In this document: piece after piece, positions 1 through 7,545 of the stretch
Position numbering within the stretch: position 1 is the stretch's first letter
How the letters are laid out: the number at the start of each line of letters is the position of its first letter
Assembly: GCA_029779995.1 (NCBI GenBank)
Contig: JAKOZM010000422.1
Location: 1 to 7,545 of the forward strand
Direction of reading: 5' to 3'
Source: Actinomycetes bacterium
Lineage (GTDB): Bacteria > Actinomycetota > Actinomycetes > S36-B12 > UBA10799
Length of the DNA: 7,545 nucleotides
Program-made: the position numbers and the translations under genes
The notes under the pieces: generated by a model
Seen by the model: the letters and a program-made list of their open reading frames with translations, nothing else
Database searches by the model: none
What the model was told of the DNA's origin: nothing

Positions 1-36
1 GAGCACAGCCTATTGGAGGATCACCGCACAAAGCGG

Positions 37-1623
37 CTACACGAGGTCGATCGCGGACCCCATCGAAGCCTCGATCTCAGCGGCGATCTTCTCCACCGTG
101 GCCGCGTCGACGGCCGAGTCGACGGTCAAGGCGATCAGCGCCTGACTGGTCGCGGCGTCGCGCCCGACCTGCATGTTGGCGATGTTGACCCCGGCCGCGC
201 CCAGCACCTGGCCAACGACTCCCACGACGCCGGGTTTGTCCTCGTAGGCGAAGACCAGCATGTGTTCGCTGAGCGGCAGGTCCAGGTCCAGATCGTCGAT
301 GGCCACCAACTTTTCGGTGTCGCGCGGCCCCGCGACGGTGCCGGCAACGACCAGCGAGTTGCCGTCGCTGCACGCCAGCCGCACCCGTACCAGCGAGCGG
401 TGGTCCGGGCTGTCACCCTCGGTGACCAGCGTGGCCTCGACGCCACGGTCGGCGGCGAGCACGGGGGCGTTCACGTAGGAGACCGGGTCGTCCACCAGCA
501 CGCTGAACATACCCTTGAGCACGGCCAGTTCCAGCACACTCACATCCGAGGCGCTGAGTTCACCGAGTGCCTCCACCGTCACCTTCGCCACGGCCGAGGG
601 GGCCATCGTCGTCCCGAGGCGTCCGAGGTGTTCGGCGAGGTCGATGAACGGACGGACGTCCTCAGCGATGATGCCGCCCTTGACGTTGACGGCGTCCGGT
701 ACCAGCTCACCGGCCAGCGCCTGCCGCACCGACTTCGCGACGGCGATGCCGGCCTTCTCCTGCGCCTCGTCGGTCGATGCTCCCAGATGCGGGGTGGCGA
801 CCACGCTGTCCAACGTGAAGAGGATGCTGTCCGTGCAGGGCTCCTTGGCGTACACGTCCACGCCGGCCCCCGCGACGCGGCCCTCGACCAGGGCGTCGTA
901 GAGGGCCTGCTCGTCGACGATCCCGCCGCGTGCGGCATTGATGATGTGCACCGTCGGCTTGACTTTGCGCAGGGCCTCGGCGCCGATCAGGCCGACCGTC
1001 TCCTTGGTCTTGGGCAGGTGCACCGTGATGAAGTCGGACTCGGCCAGCAGGTCGTCCAGGGGCAGCAGTTTGACGCCGAGCTGAGCCGCGCGGGCAGGCT
1101 GCACGAAGGGGTCGTAGGCGACCAGGCGCACCCCGAAGGCGCTCAGGCGCTGGGCGACCAGCAGGCCGATCCGGCCCAGGCCGACCACTCCGACCGTCTT
1201 GTCCGACAGCTCAACTCCGGTGTACTTACTGCGCTTCCACTCGCCGTTGCGCAGGGCCGCGTGAGCCGGTGAGATGTTGCGGGCACTGGCCAGCAGCAGG
1301 GCCACGGCGAGCTCGGCAGCCGACACGATGTTGGAGGTGGGCGCGTTGACCACCATGACGCCGGCCTGCGTGGCTGCTGCCACATCGACGTTGTCCAGGC
1401 CCACACCCGCCCGGGCCACGACCTTGAGGTTGGCGGCCGCGGCCAGCGCTTCGGCATCCACCTGGGTGGCCGAACGCACCAGGATGGCATCCACATCGGT
1501 GATCGCGGCCAGCAGTTGGGCCCGGTCGGCACCATCAGTGTGCCGGATCTCGAAGTCCGGCCCGAGGGCATCGATGGTGGCTGGCGACAGTTCTTCGGCG
1601 ATCAGGACGATGGGTTTGCTCAC
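37..1623 (-). CDS. serA: D-3-phosphoglycerate dehydrogenase (long, ACT-domain type)
   Basis: SerA oxidises 3-phosphoglycerate to 3-phosphohydroxypyruvate with NAD+, the first step of cytosolic serine synthesis. The 528-residue product has the substrate/NAD dehydrogenase core (about 1-310), with the nucleotide-binding GLGRIG at 148-153. The catalytic set is Arg231 (NAARGG), Glu260 (KEP) and His278 (TPHLGAST). An intervening domain (about 318-450) follows, then a C-terminal ACT domain (about 455-528). In that ACT domain Tyr460, Asp462 and Asn480 match the serine-binding positions known from the mycobacterial enzyme, so feedback inhibition by serine is likely. The start chosen is GTG at 1621-1623, giving MSKPIVLIAEE, where family homology begins; the frame stays open upstream to 1851, but that part is the shadow of the preceding gene. 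The start overlaps the stop of the acetyltransferase gene by 4 nt (GTGA) with no well-spaced Shine-Dalgarno, so translation is probably coupled. The stop is TAG. Identification is secure. Confidence 0.97.
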   Translation of the reverse strand: MSKPIVLIAEELSPATIDALGPDFEIRHTDGADRAQLLAAITDVDAILVRSATQVDAEALAAAANLKVVARAGVGLDNVDVAAATQAGVMVVNAPTSNIVSAAELAVALLLASARNISPAHAALRNGEWKRSKYTGVELSDKTVGVVGLGRIGLLVAQRLSAFGVRLVAYDPFVQPARAAQLGVKLLPLDDLLAESDFITVHLPKTKETVGLIGAEALRKVKPTVHIINAARGGIVDEQALYDALVEGRVAGAGVDVYAKEPCTDSILFTLDSVVATPHLGASTDEAQEKAGIAVAKSVRQALAGELVPDAVNVKGGIIAEDVRPFIDLAEHLGRLGTTMAPSAVAKVTVEALGELSASDVSVLELAVLKGMFSVLVDDPVSYVNAPVLAADRGVEATLVTEGDSPDHRSLVRVRLACSDGNSLVVAGTVAGPRDTEKLVAIDDLDLDLPLSEHMLVFAYEDKPGVVGVVGQVLGAAGVNIANMQVGRDAATSQALIALTVDSAVDAATVEKIAAEIEASMGSAIDLV

Positions 1624-2090
1624 CCTTGAATCGTACGAAGCCGCTTCTCGAAGAAGTGCGTCGCGTCCGGGTTGCCGTTGTAGTCGTCGATGCTCACGTA
1701 CCCATGACTGGTGTACAAGCGCATGGCAGCCGCGAGGCCGTCGTGGGTGTCCAGACGCAGCCTGCGCAAGCCCATGTCGACAGCCTGCTGTTCCACGGCC
1801 TGCAGTAGCCGGGCACCGACCCCTTGACCGCGCAGCGCGGGAGACACCCACATCCGTTTGAGCTCCCCCGTGACCTCGTCCAGGCGCCGGATCCCCGCGC
1901 AGGCAATGACCTCACCGTCCAGGACGGCCAGGAAGGCTCCTGTCGGCGGGCAGTAGTCCGCGACGTCGTTCACCGCGTCGTTCAGGGACACGCCGTTCAT
2001 CCCACAGACCGTCAATACCTCGGACATATAGGAGCGCAGGGCGTCGGCCACCCGCGGGTCGTGCGGGTCCAGGAGCTCGACGGCGATCAT
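1620..2090 (-). CDS. GNAT family N-acetyltransferase
   Basis: This 156-residue protein has the GNAT fold signature. The acetyl-CoA pyrophosphate loop follows a beta strand at about 77-95 (KRMWVSP, then RGQGVG at 87-92). The C-terminal part has LYTSHGY (about 125-131), then YNGNP and HFFEKRL (about 137-152), which resembles a common bacterial GNAT subgroup ending in a Y-N-x-N-P...H-x-F-E-K pattern. It should transfer acetyl from acetyl-CoA to an amine; the substrate cannot be read from sequence. The start ATG at 2088-2090 is supported by a GGGAG ribosome binding site 8 nt upstream, and it overlaps the stop of the fructosamine-kinase-like gene by 4 nt (ATGA). The frame continues upstream to 2411, but that extension lies on the kinase gene and is not GNAT-like. 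Its stop overlaps the serA start. The family call is firm; the function is unknown. Confidence 0.9.
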   Translation of the reverse strand: MIAVELLDPHDPRVADALRSYMSEVLTVCGMNGVSLNDAVNDVADYCPPTGAFLAVLDGEVIACAGIRRLDEVTGELKRMWVSPALRGQGVGARLLQAVEQQAVDMGLRRLRLDTHDGLAAAMRLYTSHGYVSIDDYNGNPDATHFFEKRLRTIQG

Positions 2091-2894
2091 CGCACGTACT
2101 CCCGGGCGATCTGCTCGGCGCGCTGTCCGTAGCCCCCTGCGATGAGCCGGTGGTGAACGAGCAGCGGCCACAGCTGGTGCAGGCCCACCCGGTCCTGCCA
2201 GCCGGGGGCCAGCGGGTAGACCTCCTGGTATGCCGCGATGATGTCGGCCAGGTGGGGCGTCCCGAACAGCGCCAGCATCGCCAGGTCGGTCTCCCGATGG
2301 CCCACGTGGCAGGCCGGGTCGGCGAGCACTGGCGCGTCGTCGGTCCACAGCACGTTGCCCGACCACAAGTCCCCGTGCAACAGGCTCGCCGGTTCGGGCG
2401 GGCCCGCCCACTCCGGCTCATCACGAAGGGACTCGACCACGGCTCTACAGTTCGGAAGATCACCGTCGACCAGTGGTTCCAGGCGCAGTGCGGCGTACAT
2501 CTGCGGCCACCTGTCGTATCTGCCTGAAGGCATCGGGAGCGACCCGATCCGGGCGTGCTCGGGGCCGACTCCGAAAGCCTGCTGAGGTGCGGCATGCAGT
2601 TGAGCCAAGCAGTGGCCCAGCTCACGTGCGGCGGGCTGCGAGGGCGGGGCCTCTTCCACCCATTCCAGTACCAGCCAGTCAGCGTCCACCCGGATGACGT
2701 GCGGCGTCAGGCCGGGGACCACTGCGGCGAGGGCCCGTAAGCCCCACTCCTCGGCGGCGAACAGGTAAGGATCGGCCCGCAGCGGCGTCTTCGCGAAGTA
2801 CCTGCCGGTGGCTGTCTCGATTCGGTAGGCCCGGCAGATGTCGCCGCCGCCAAGGGATTCGGCCGTATGGTCGCCAAGCTGCGGGATCAAGGCC

Positions 2895-2902
<8 letters not shown>
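2087..2902 (-). CDS. Fructosamine-kinase family protein (FN3K-like)
   Basis: This 271-residue protein belongs to the FN3K/ketosamine-3-kinase family (COG3001), which phosphorylates sugar-amine adducts on glycated proteins or small amines so that they decompose. Visible motifs are a glycine-rich ATP loop (GGGDICRAY, 18-26), the ATP-binding lysine in FAK (Lys38), the catalytic loop HGDLWSGN (176-183, catalytic Asp178), the metal-binding Asp195 in ADPA, and the family signature GHRETDLAML (201-210). Length is normal (the E. coli homologue YniA is about 286). Cys23 lies in the ATP loop, near but apparently not at the position of the redox-active cysteine described in some eukaryotic members. The start ATG at 2900-2902 overlaps the stop of the upstream membrane-protein gene by 8 nt, and no Shine-Dalgarno is evident, so coupling is likely. 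The bacterial substrate is unknown; a ribulosamine- or erythrulosamine-type adduct is possible. Confidence 0.92.
2099..2103 (-). promoter_or_regulatory. Ribosome binding site of the GNAT gene
   Basis: GGGAG on the minus strand is 8 nt before the ATG at 2088-2090, within the last codons of the kinase gene. It decides this start over the upstream open frame, which overlaps the kinase for more than 300 nt. Confidence 0.6.
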
Positions 2903-4567
<1,665 letters not shown>

Positions 4568-4578
4568 TCAGGTGGGGT

Positions 4579-4610
4579 CTTCGGGCCGGTTCAGGGGTCG
4601 GCCCCGGAAG
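4579..4610 (-). other. Second hairpin in the ilvC leader
   Basis: The arms 4579-4588 and 4599-4610 can pair: four outer base pairs (CTTC with GAAG), a two-base bulge at 4605-4606, then six G/C pairs (GGGCCG with CGGCCC) around a 10-nt loop. It directly abuts the larger inverted repeat with no base between them. There is no U-run immediately after it on the minus strand; a short TTTT occurs about 17 nt further on. It may be part of a leader structure, a tandem terminator, or chance in GC-rich DNA. No leader peptide is visible in the gap, since no ATG or GTG start is present on the minus strand there. Confidence 0.4.
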
Positions 4611-4653
4611 GCTCGCGCCAAACGCGTCGCTGAGTGCCGCGTTTGGCGCGAGC
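4611..4653 (-). terminator. Perfect 16-nt inverted repeat; possible U-less terminator or processing hairpin
   Basis: The arms 4611-4626 and 4638-4653 are exact reverse complements over 16 bases (GCTCGCGCCAAACGCG on the plus strand) with an 11-nt loop. The structure begins 4 nt after the stop codon of the antiporter gene and ends 79 nt before the ilvC start. No T-tract follows on the minus strand, so it is not a classical intrinsic terminator. Actinobacteria often have stem-only terminator-like hairpins, and such stems also act as RNA processing or 3'-end stabilising elements. The inverted repeat is certain; its role is inferred. Confidence 0.7.
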
Positions 4654-4657
4654 TTGC

Positions 4658-5719
4658 TCAGGGCGCCACGGATACCGCCATGAAAGCCGCGAAAACGGCC
4701 AGATGGACGCCAGCTTGTTGCAGAGTCGCCCGCCCGGGGACCACGGTCAGCGCGCTCACGAACAGCGTGATGCCCAGCAGCACGATCTGCACCGGCCCCA
4801 AGCCGAGGTGCAGGGTGGTGGGCAGCCAGATCTGGGCGATGGCGATGGTGGGCACTGTCAGGCCGATACTCGCCATGGCCGACCCGAAGGCGAGATTCAG
4901 ACTCGTCTGGACTCTGCCCATGCGGGCCGCCCGCACCGCTGCGATCCCCTCGGGCAGCAGCACCACGAGCGCGATGATGACACCGACGAACGCCACCGGC
5001 AGGCCGGCCCCGAGCACCGCCTTCTCGATGGTCGGGCTCAGGGTCTTGGCCAGCCCGACGACCGCCACCAGCGAGACCAGCAGCAGACCCAGACTGATCC
5101 CGGCGGTGCGGTTGCTCGGCGGCGCCGAGTGCTGGTCGTCGGTGGAGCCCGGGTTGAGGAAGTAGTCGCGGTGGCGCACCGTCTGGACGAACACGAACAG
5201 CAGGTAGAGCGTCAGCGAGGCGACCGCCGCGAAGGCGAGCTGCCCGCCGGTGAACGTGGGACCTGGTGAGCTGGTGGTGAAGGTGGGCAGCACCATCGTC
5301 AGCGCGGCCAAGGCCCCGATCGTGGCCAGGGCGGCCCCTGACCCCTCGGAGTTGAACCGCACGATCGGTTTGCGCATGGTTGCCGACAGCAGCGACAGCC
5401 CGACCATGCCCGCGGTGGTGATCATGAGGGCGCTGAAGACGGTGTCGCGAGCCAGCGTCTCGGCTTTGGCTCCGCCGCTGGCCATCAGGGACACGATCAG
5501 CGCGACCTCGATGACGGTGACGGCAACGGCCAGCACCAGCGAGCCGAACGGCTCCCCCACCCGGTGTGCGACGACCTCGGCGTGGTGCACCGCGGCCAGC
5601 ACGGCAGCCACCAGGATCAGACCGACGAGCAGGGCCAGCGCTCCGGACAGTGCCGAACCCCAGACGCCCAGCAGCGCCACGAACGCCAACGGCGGTGCGA
5701 GGCGGGCGGCGAGCTCCAT
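4658..5719 (-). CDS. ChaA-type calcium/sodium/potassium:proton antiporter (CaCA superfamily)
   Basis: This 353-residue integral membrane protein has about 10-11 hydrophobic segments and a hydrophilic central loop at about 181-207. It carries the two alpha-repeats of the CaCA cation-exchanger superfamily. Repeat 1 has HHAEVVAHRVGEPFGS (45-60), running to the membrane-embedded Glu71 in VTVIEVAL. Repeat 2 has LLPEG with Glu257, then QTSLNLAFGSAMASIGLTVP (271-290). These match ChaA of E. coli (about 366 residues), which exports Ca2+, Na+ or K+ against protons across the cytoplasmic membrane; the ion used here cannot be told from sequence. The start ATG at 5717-5719 lies 3 nt after the ilvN stop with no clear Shine-Dalgarno, so it is probably co-translated with ilvBN. 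The stop (TGA) is followed at once by a large hairpin. Its place between ilvN and ilvC is unusual. The family call is firm. Confidence 0.92.
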   Translation of the reverse strand: MELAARLAPPLAFVALLGVWGSALSGALALLVGLILVAAVLAAVHHAEVVAHRVGEPFGSLVLAVAVTVIEVALIVSLMASGGAKAETLARDTVFSALMITTAGMVGLSLLSATMRKPIVRFNSEGSGAALATIGALAALTMVLPTFTTSSPGPTFTGGQLAFAAVASLTLYLLFVFVQTVRHRDYFLNPGSTDDQHSAPPSNRTAGISLGLLLVSLVAVVGLAKTLSPTIEKAVLGAGLPVAFVGVIIALVVLLPEGIAAVRAARMGRVQTSLNLAFGSAMASIGLTVPTIAIAQIWLPTTLHLGLGPVQIVLLGITLFVSALTVVPGRATLQQAGVHLAVFAAFMAVSVAP

Positions 5720-5722
5720 CCG

Positions 5723-6247
5723 TCAGGCGCTGCGATCCACGGACCGCAACGGGCGCTCGGAGATGCTCTTGCCTCCTCGACCCACCGCGACCAGGCCCGA
5801 CTGCACCAGTTCCTTGATGCCGAAGGGTTCCAGGACCCGCAGCAGCGCTTCGAGCTTGTCCTTGCTTCCTGTGGCCTCGATGGTCACGCTGTCGGGGGCG
5901 ACATCGACCACCTTGGCCCGGAACAACGTCACGATCTCGAGCACGCTGGAACGCTTCACGTTGTCGACGTGCACCTTGACGAGCATGAGTTCGCGCTGCA
6001 CGGAGTTCTCAGGGTCGAGTTCCACAATCTTCAGCACGTTGATGAGCTTGTTGAGCTGCTTGGTGACCTGCTCCAGGGGCAACTTGTCCACGCTGACCAC
6101 GATGGTCATGCGGCTCACCTCGGGGTTCTCCGTGGGACCGACCGCCAGTGAGTCGATGTTGAAGCCGCGCCGGCTGAACAGACCGGAGATGCGCGCGAGC
6201 ACGCCCGGCTTGTTCTCGACGAGCACACTCAGGGTGTGGCGGGTCAT
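5723..6247 (-). CDS. ilvN: Acetolactate synthase small (regulatory) subunit
   Basis: IlvN binds the catalytic subunit IlvB, raises its activity and gives feedback inhibition by valine. The 174-residue product is normal length. An N-terminal ACT domain (about 4-78) has ENKPGVLARISGLFSRRGFN, in which Asn12, Gly15 and Asn30 correspond to the valine-site residues known from E. coli IlvH. A C-terminal domain (about 85-165) includes ELMLVKV, IEATG and GI-KELV-type segments. The start ATG at 6245-6247 lies 1 nt after the ilvB stop and has AGAGGA 5 nt upstream, inside the ilvB 3' end. Tight spacing ensures balanced subunit synthesis. Identification is secure. Confidence 0.97.
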   Translation of the reverse strand: MTRHTLSVLVENKPGVLARISGLFSRRGFNIDSLAVGPTENPEVSRMTIVVSVDKLPLEQVTKQLNKLINVLKIVELDPENSVQRELMLVKVHVDNVKRSSVLEIVTLFRAKVVDVAPDSVTIEATGSKDKLEALLRVLEPFGIKELVQSGLVAVGRGGKSISERPLRSVDRSA

Positions 6248-6248
6248 G

Positions 6249-7545
6249 TCAGTCCTCTCGTTCCCACGCCGGCGCCAGGTCGCGCGCAGTCGTGATCAGG
6301 TCGTTGCTGGTGCCGGCGGGGACCATCGGCCACACCATGGCGTCGCGGTGCACCTGGAAGTCGATGACCACCGGGGCGTCGTTGAGCGCCATGGCCTTCT
6401 CGATCACCGCGTCCACCTCTTCGCGGCTTTCGGCCCGCAGCCCGTAGCAGCCGTACGCCTCAGCGAGCTTCACGAAGTCGGGGAACCGATGGGAATGCAG
6501 GTCGGTGTTGGAGTAGCGCTCGTTGTAGAACAGCGTCTGCCACTGGCGCACCATGCCCAGGCTGGAGTTGTTGATGAGCGCGACCTTGATCGGGATGTTG
6601 TTGATGGCGCAGGTCGCGAGTTCCTGGTTGGTCATCTGGAAGCAGCCGTCGCCGTCGATAGCCCACACGACCTTGTCGGGGGCGCCCATCTTGGCACCCA
6701 TGGCGGCGGGCACCGCGTAGCCCATCGTCCCCAGCCCGCCGGAGTTGAGCCAGTGTCCGGGCTTCTCGTAGCTGATGAACTGGCTGGCCCACATCTGGTG
6801 CTGGCCGACACCCGCGCAGTAGATCGCGTCGGGGCCGACGATCTGCCCGAGCCGCTCGATCACGTATTGCGGCGCCAGCGCGGTCTCATGCTCGTCATAG
6901 CCCAGCGGGAAGCGCTCCACCCAGCCGTCGAGGACCTGCCACCAGTCGGCGATGTCGATGTCCTGGCGGCGGGGTTGCAGCGCTTTGATCAACGCGATGA
7001 TCGTCTCGCGCGCGTCTCCCACGATCGGCACGTCGGCGTGGCGGTTCTTGCCAATCTCGGCCGGGTCGATGTCGGCGTGGATGATCTTCGCGTAGGGCGC
7101 GAAGGAGTCCAGTTTGCCGGTGACCCGGTCGTCGAAACGCGTGCCGATGGCGATCAGTAGGTCGGCCTGTTGCAGCGCACCGACCGCGGGGACCGTACCG
7201 TGCATTCCGGGCATTCCCAGGTTCTGCTTGTGGCTGTCGGGGAAGGCACCGCGCGCCATGAGGGTGGTGACGACGGGAATGCCGGTCAATTCGGCCAGTT
7301 CGAGCAGTTCCGCGGACGCGTCAGCGCGCACCACCCCGCCGCCCATGTACAACACCGGGCGGTGGGATTTGGCGATGAGTTTGGCCGCTTCCTTGATCTG
7401 TTTGCCGTGCGGGGCCGTGGTCGGCCGGTAGCCCGGCAGATCCACCTCCCCCGGCCAGCGGAAGGTTGTTTGGGCGGCCAGGGCATCCTTGCTGATGTCC
7501 ACGAGCACGGGCCCCGGCCGCCCAGTGCCTGCCAGGTGAAACGCC
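6249..7545 (-). CDS. ilvB: Acetolactate synthase large (catalytic) subunit, 5' part outside the window
   Basis: IlvB is the thiamine-diphosphate (ThDP) and FAD dependent enzyme that condenses two pyruvates to acetolactate, or pyruvate with 2-oxobutyrate to acetohydroxybutyrate. The visible 431 residues are the C-terminal about two thirds; relatives are near 600 residues. The frame stays open to the edge: the first residues read [20 protein letters not shown], typical of the end of the first domain, so the GTG at 7506-7508 is internal and not the start. Counting from the edge, the central domain contains [16 protein letters not shown], and the ThDP site is GDG (298-300) through NN (325-326). 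It is followed by GMVRQWQ with Trp335, the tryptophan equivalent to that lining the inhibitor-binding channel in plant enzymes. The stop TGA precedes ilvN by 1 nt. Upstream control (promoter or attenuator) lies beyond the window. Confidence 0.97.
   Translation of the reverse strand, partial: AFHLAGTGRPGPVLVDISKDALAAQTTFRWPGEVDLPGYRPTTAPHGKQIKEAAKLIAKSHRPVLYMGGGVVRADASAELLELAELTGIPVVTTLMARGAFPDSHKQNLGMPGMHGTVPAVGALQQADLLIAIGTRFDDRVTGKLDSFAPYAKIIHADIDPAEIGKNRHADVPIVGDARETIIALIKALQPRRQDIDIADWWQVLDGWVERFPLGYDEHETALAPQYVIERLGQIVGPDAIYCAGVGQHQMWASQFISYEKPGHWLNSGGLGTMGYAVPAAMGAKMGAPDKVVWAIDGDGCFQMTNQELATCAINNIPIKVALINNSSLGMVRQWQTLFYNERYSNTDLHSHRFPDFVKLAEAYGCYGLRAESREEVDAVIEKAMALNDAPVVIDFQVHRDAMVWPMVPAGTSNDLITTARDLAPAWERED
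6253..6258 (-). promoter_or_regulatory. Ribosome binding site of ilvN inside the ilvB end
   Basis: AGAGGA on the minus strand lies 5 nt before the ilvN ATG and within the last codons of ilvB. It confirms the ilvN start and allows independent reinitiation after ilvB. Confidence 0.65.

Noticed and set aside
24..36. Small hairpin (CCGC, 5-nt loop, GCGG) just after the serA stop
   Set aside because: Only 4 base pairs and no T-run after it. It may be chance; the window ends too soon to see a terminator or the next gene.
13..1272. A 419-codon open frame on the plus strand opposite serA
   Set aside because: It is rich in His, Asp, Arg and Gly, typical of antisense frames in GC-rich DNA, and it mirrors serA codons. 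No family resemblance and no independent start signal.
1624..1851. N-terminal extension of the serA frame upstream of the GTG
   Set aside because: The 76 extra residues are Arg/Gly/His-rich, lie on the acetyltransferase gene and have no similarity to SerA, whose homology begins at the GTG.
5250..7160. A 636-codon open frame on the plus strand opposite the antiporter, ilvN and ilvB
   Set aside because: It is antisense to three well-identified genes. Its product is Ser/Thr/Arg/Val-rich low-complexity sequence with no recognisable domain, the usual shadow of high-GC coding sequence.

Overview
This is a high-GC window with all genes on the minus strand, dense, and with almost no spacing. Both the order ilvB-ilvN-(x)-ilvC-(x)-serA and the protein types (a ~528-residue SerA with an inserted domain plus ACT domain, and a class I IlvC with the motif set usual in actinomycetes) suggest an actinobacterium (Actinomycetota). 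I cannot name the genus from sequence alone.

Layout in the direction of transcription (right to left): ilvB (acetolactate synthase large subunit, its 5' part cut off by the window edge), ilvN (regulatory subunit, 1 nt after ilvB), a ChaA-type cation/proton antiporter (3 nt after ilvN), a 126-nt gap holding a perfect 16-nt inverted repeat and a second hairpin, ilvC (GTG start with a good ribosome binding site), a small TMEM175/DUF1211 membrane protein (4-nt overlap with ilvC), a fructosamine-kinase-family protein (8-nt overlap), a GNAT acetyltransferase (4-nt overlap), and serA (GTG start, 4-nt overlap). Positions 1-36 after serA are non-coding as far as can be seen. The only other non-coding stretch is the gap before ilvC, and no stretch over 300 bases lacks a gene.

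The core pathway is ordinary. IlvBN condenses pyruvate (or pyruvate with 2-oxobutyrate) to acetohydroxy acids, IlvC isomerises and reduces them towards valine, isoleucine and leucine, and SerA starts serine synthesis from 3-phosphoglycerate. What is unusual is the guest genes: a cation antiporter between ilvN and ilvC, and a channel-like protein, a deglycation-type kinase and an acetyltransferase locked between ilvC and serA by consecutive stop/start overlaps. The overlaps strongly suggest one translationally coupled message from ilvC to serA. Any functional link between the guest genes and amino-acid synthesis is inference only. I see no mobile element, CRISPR array, tRNA or rRNA.
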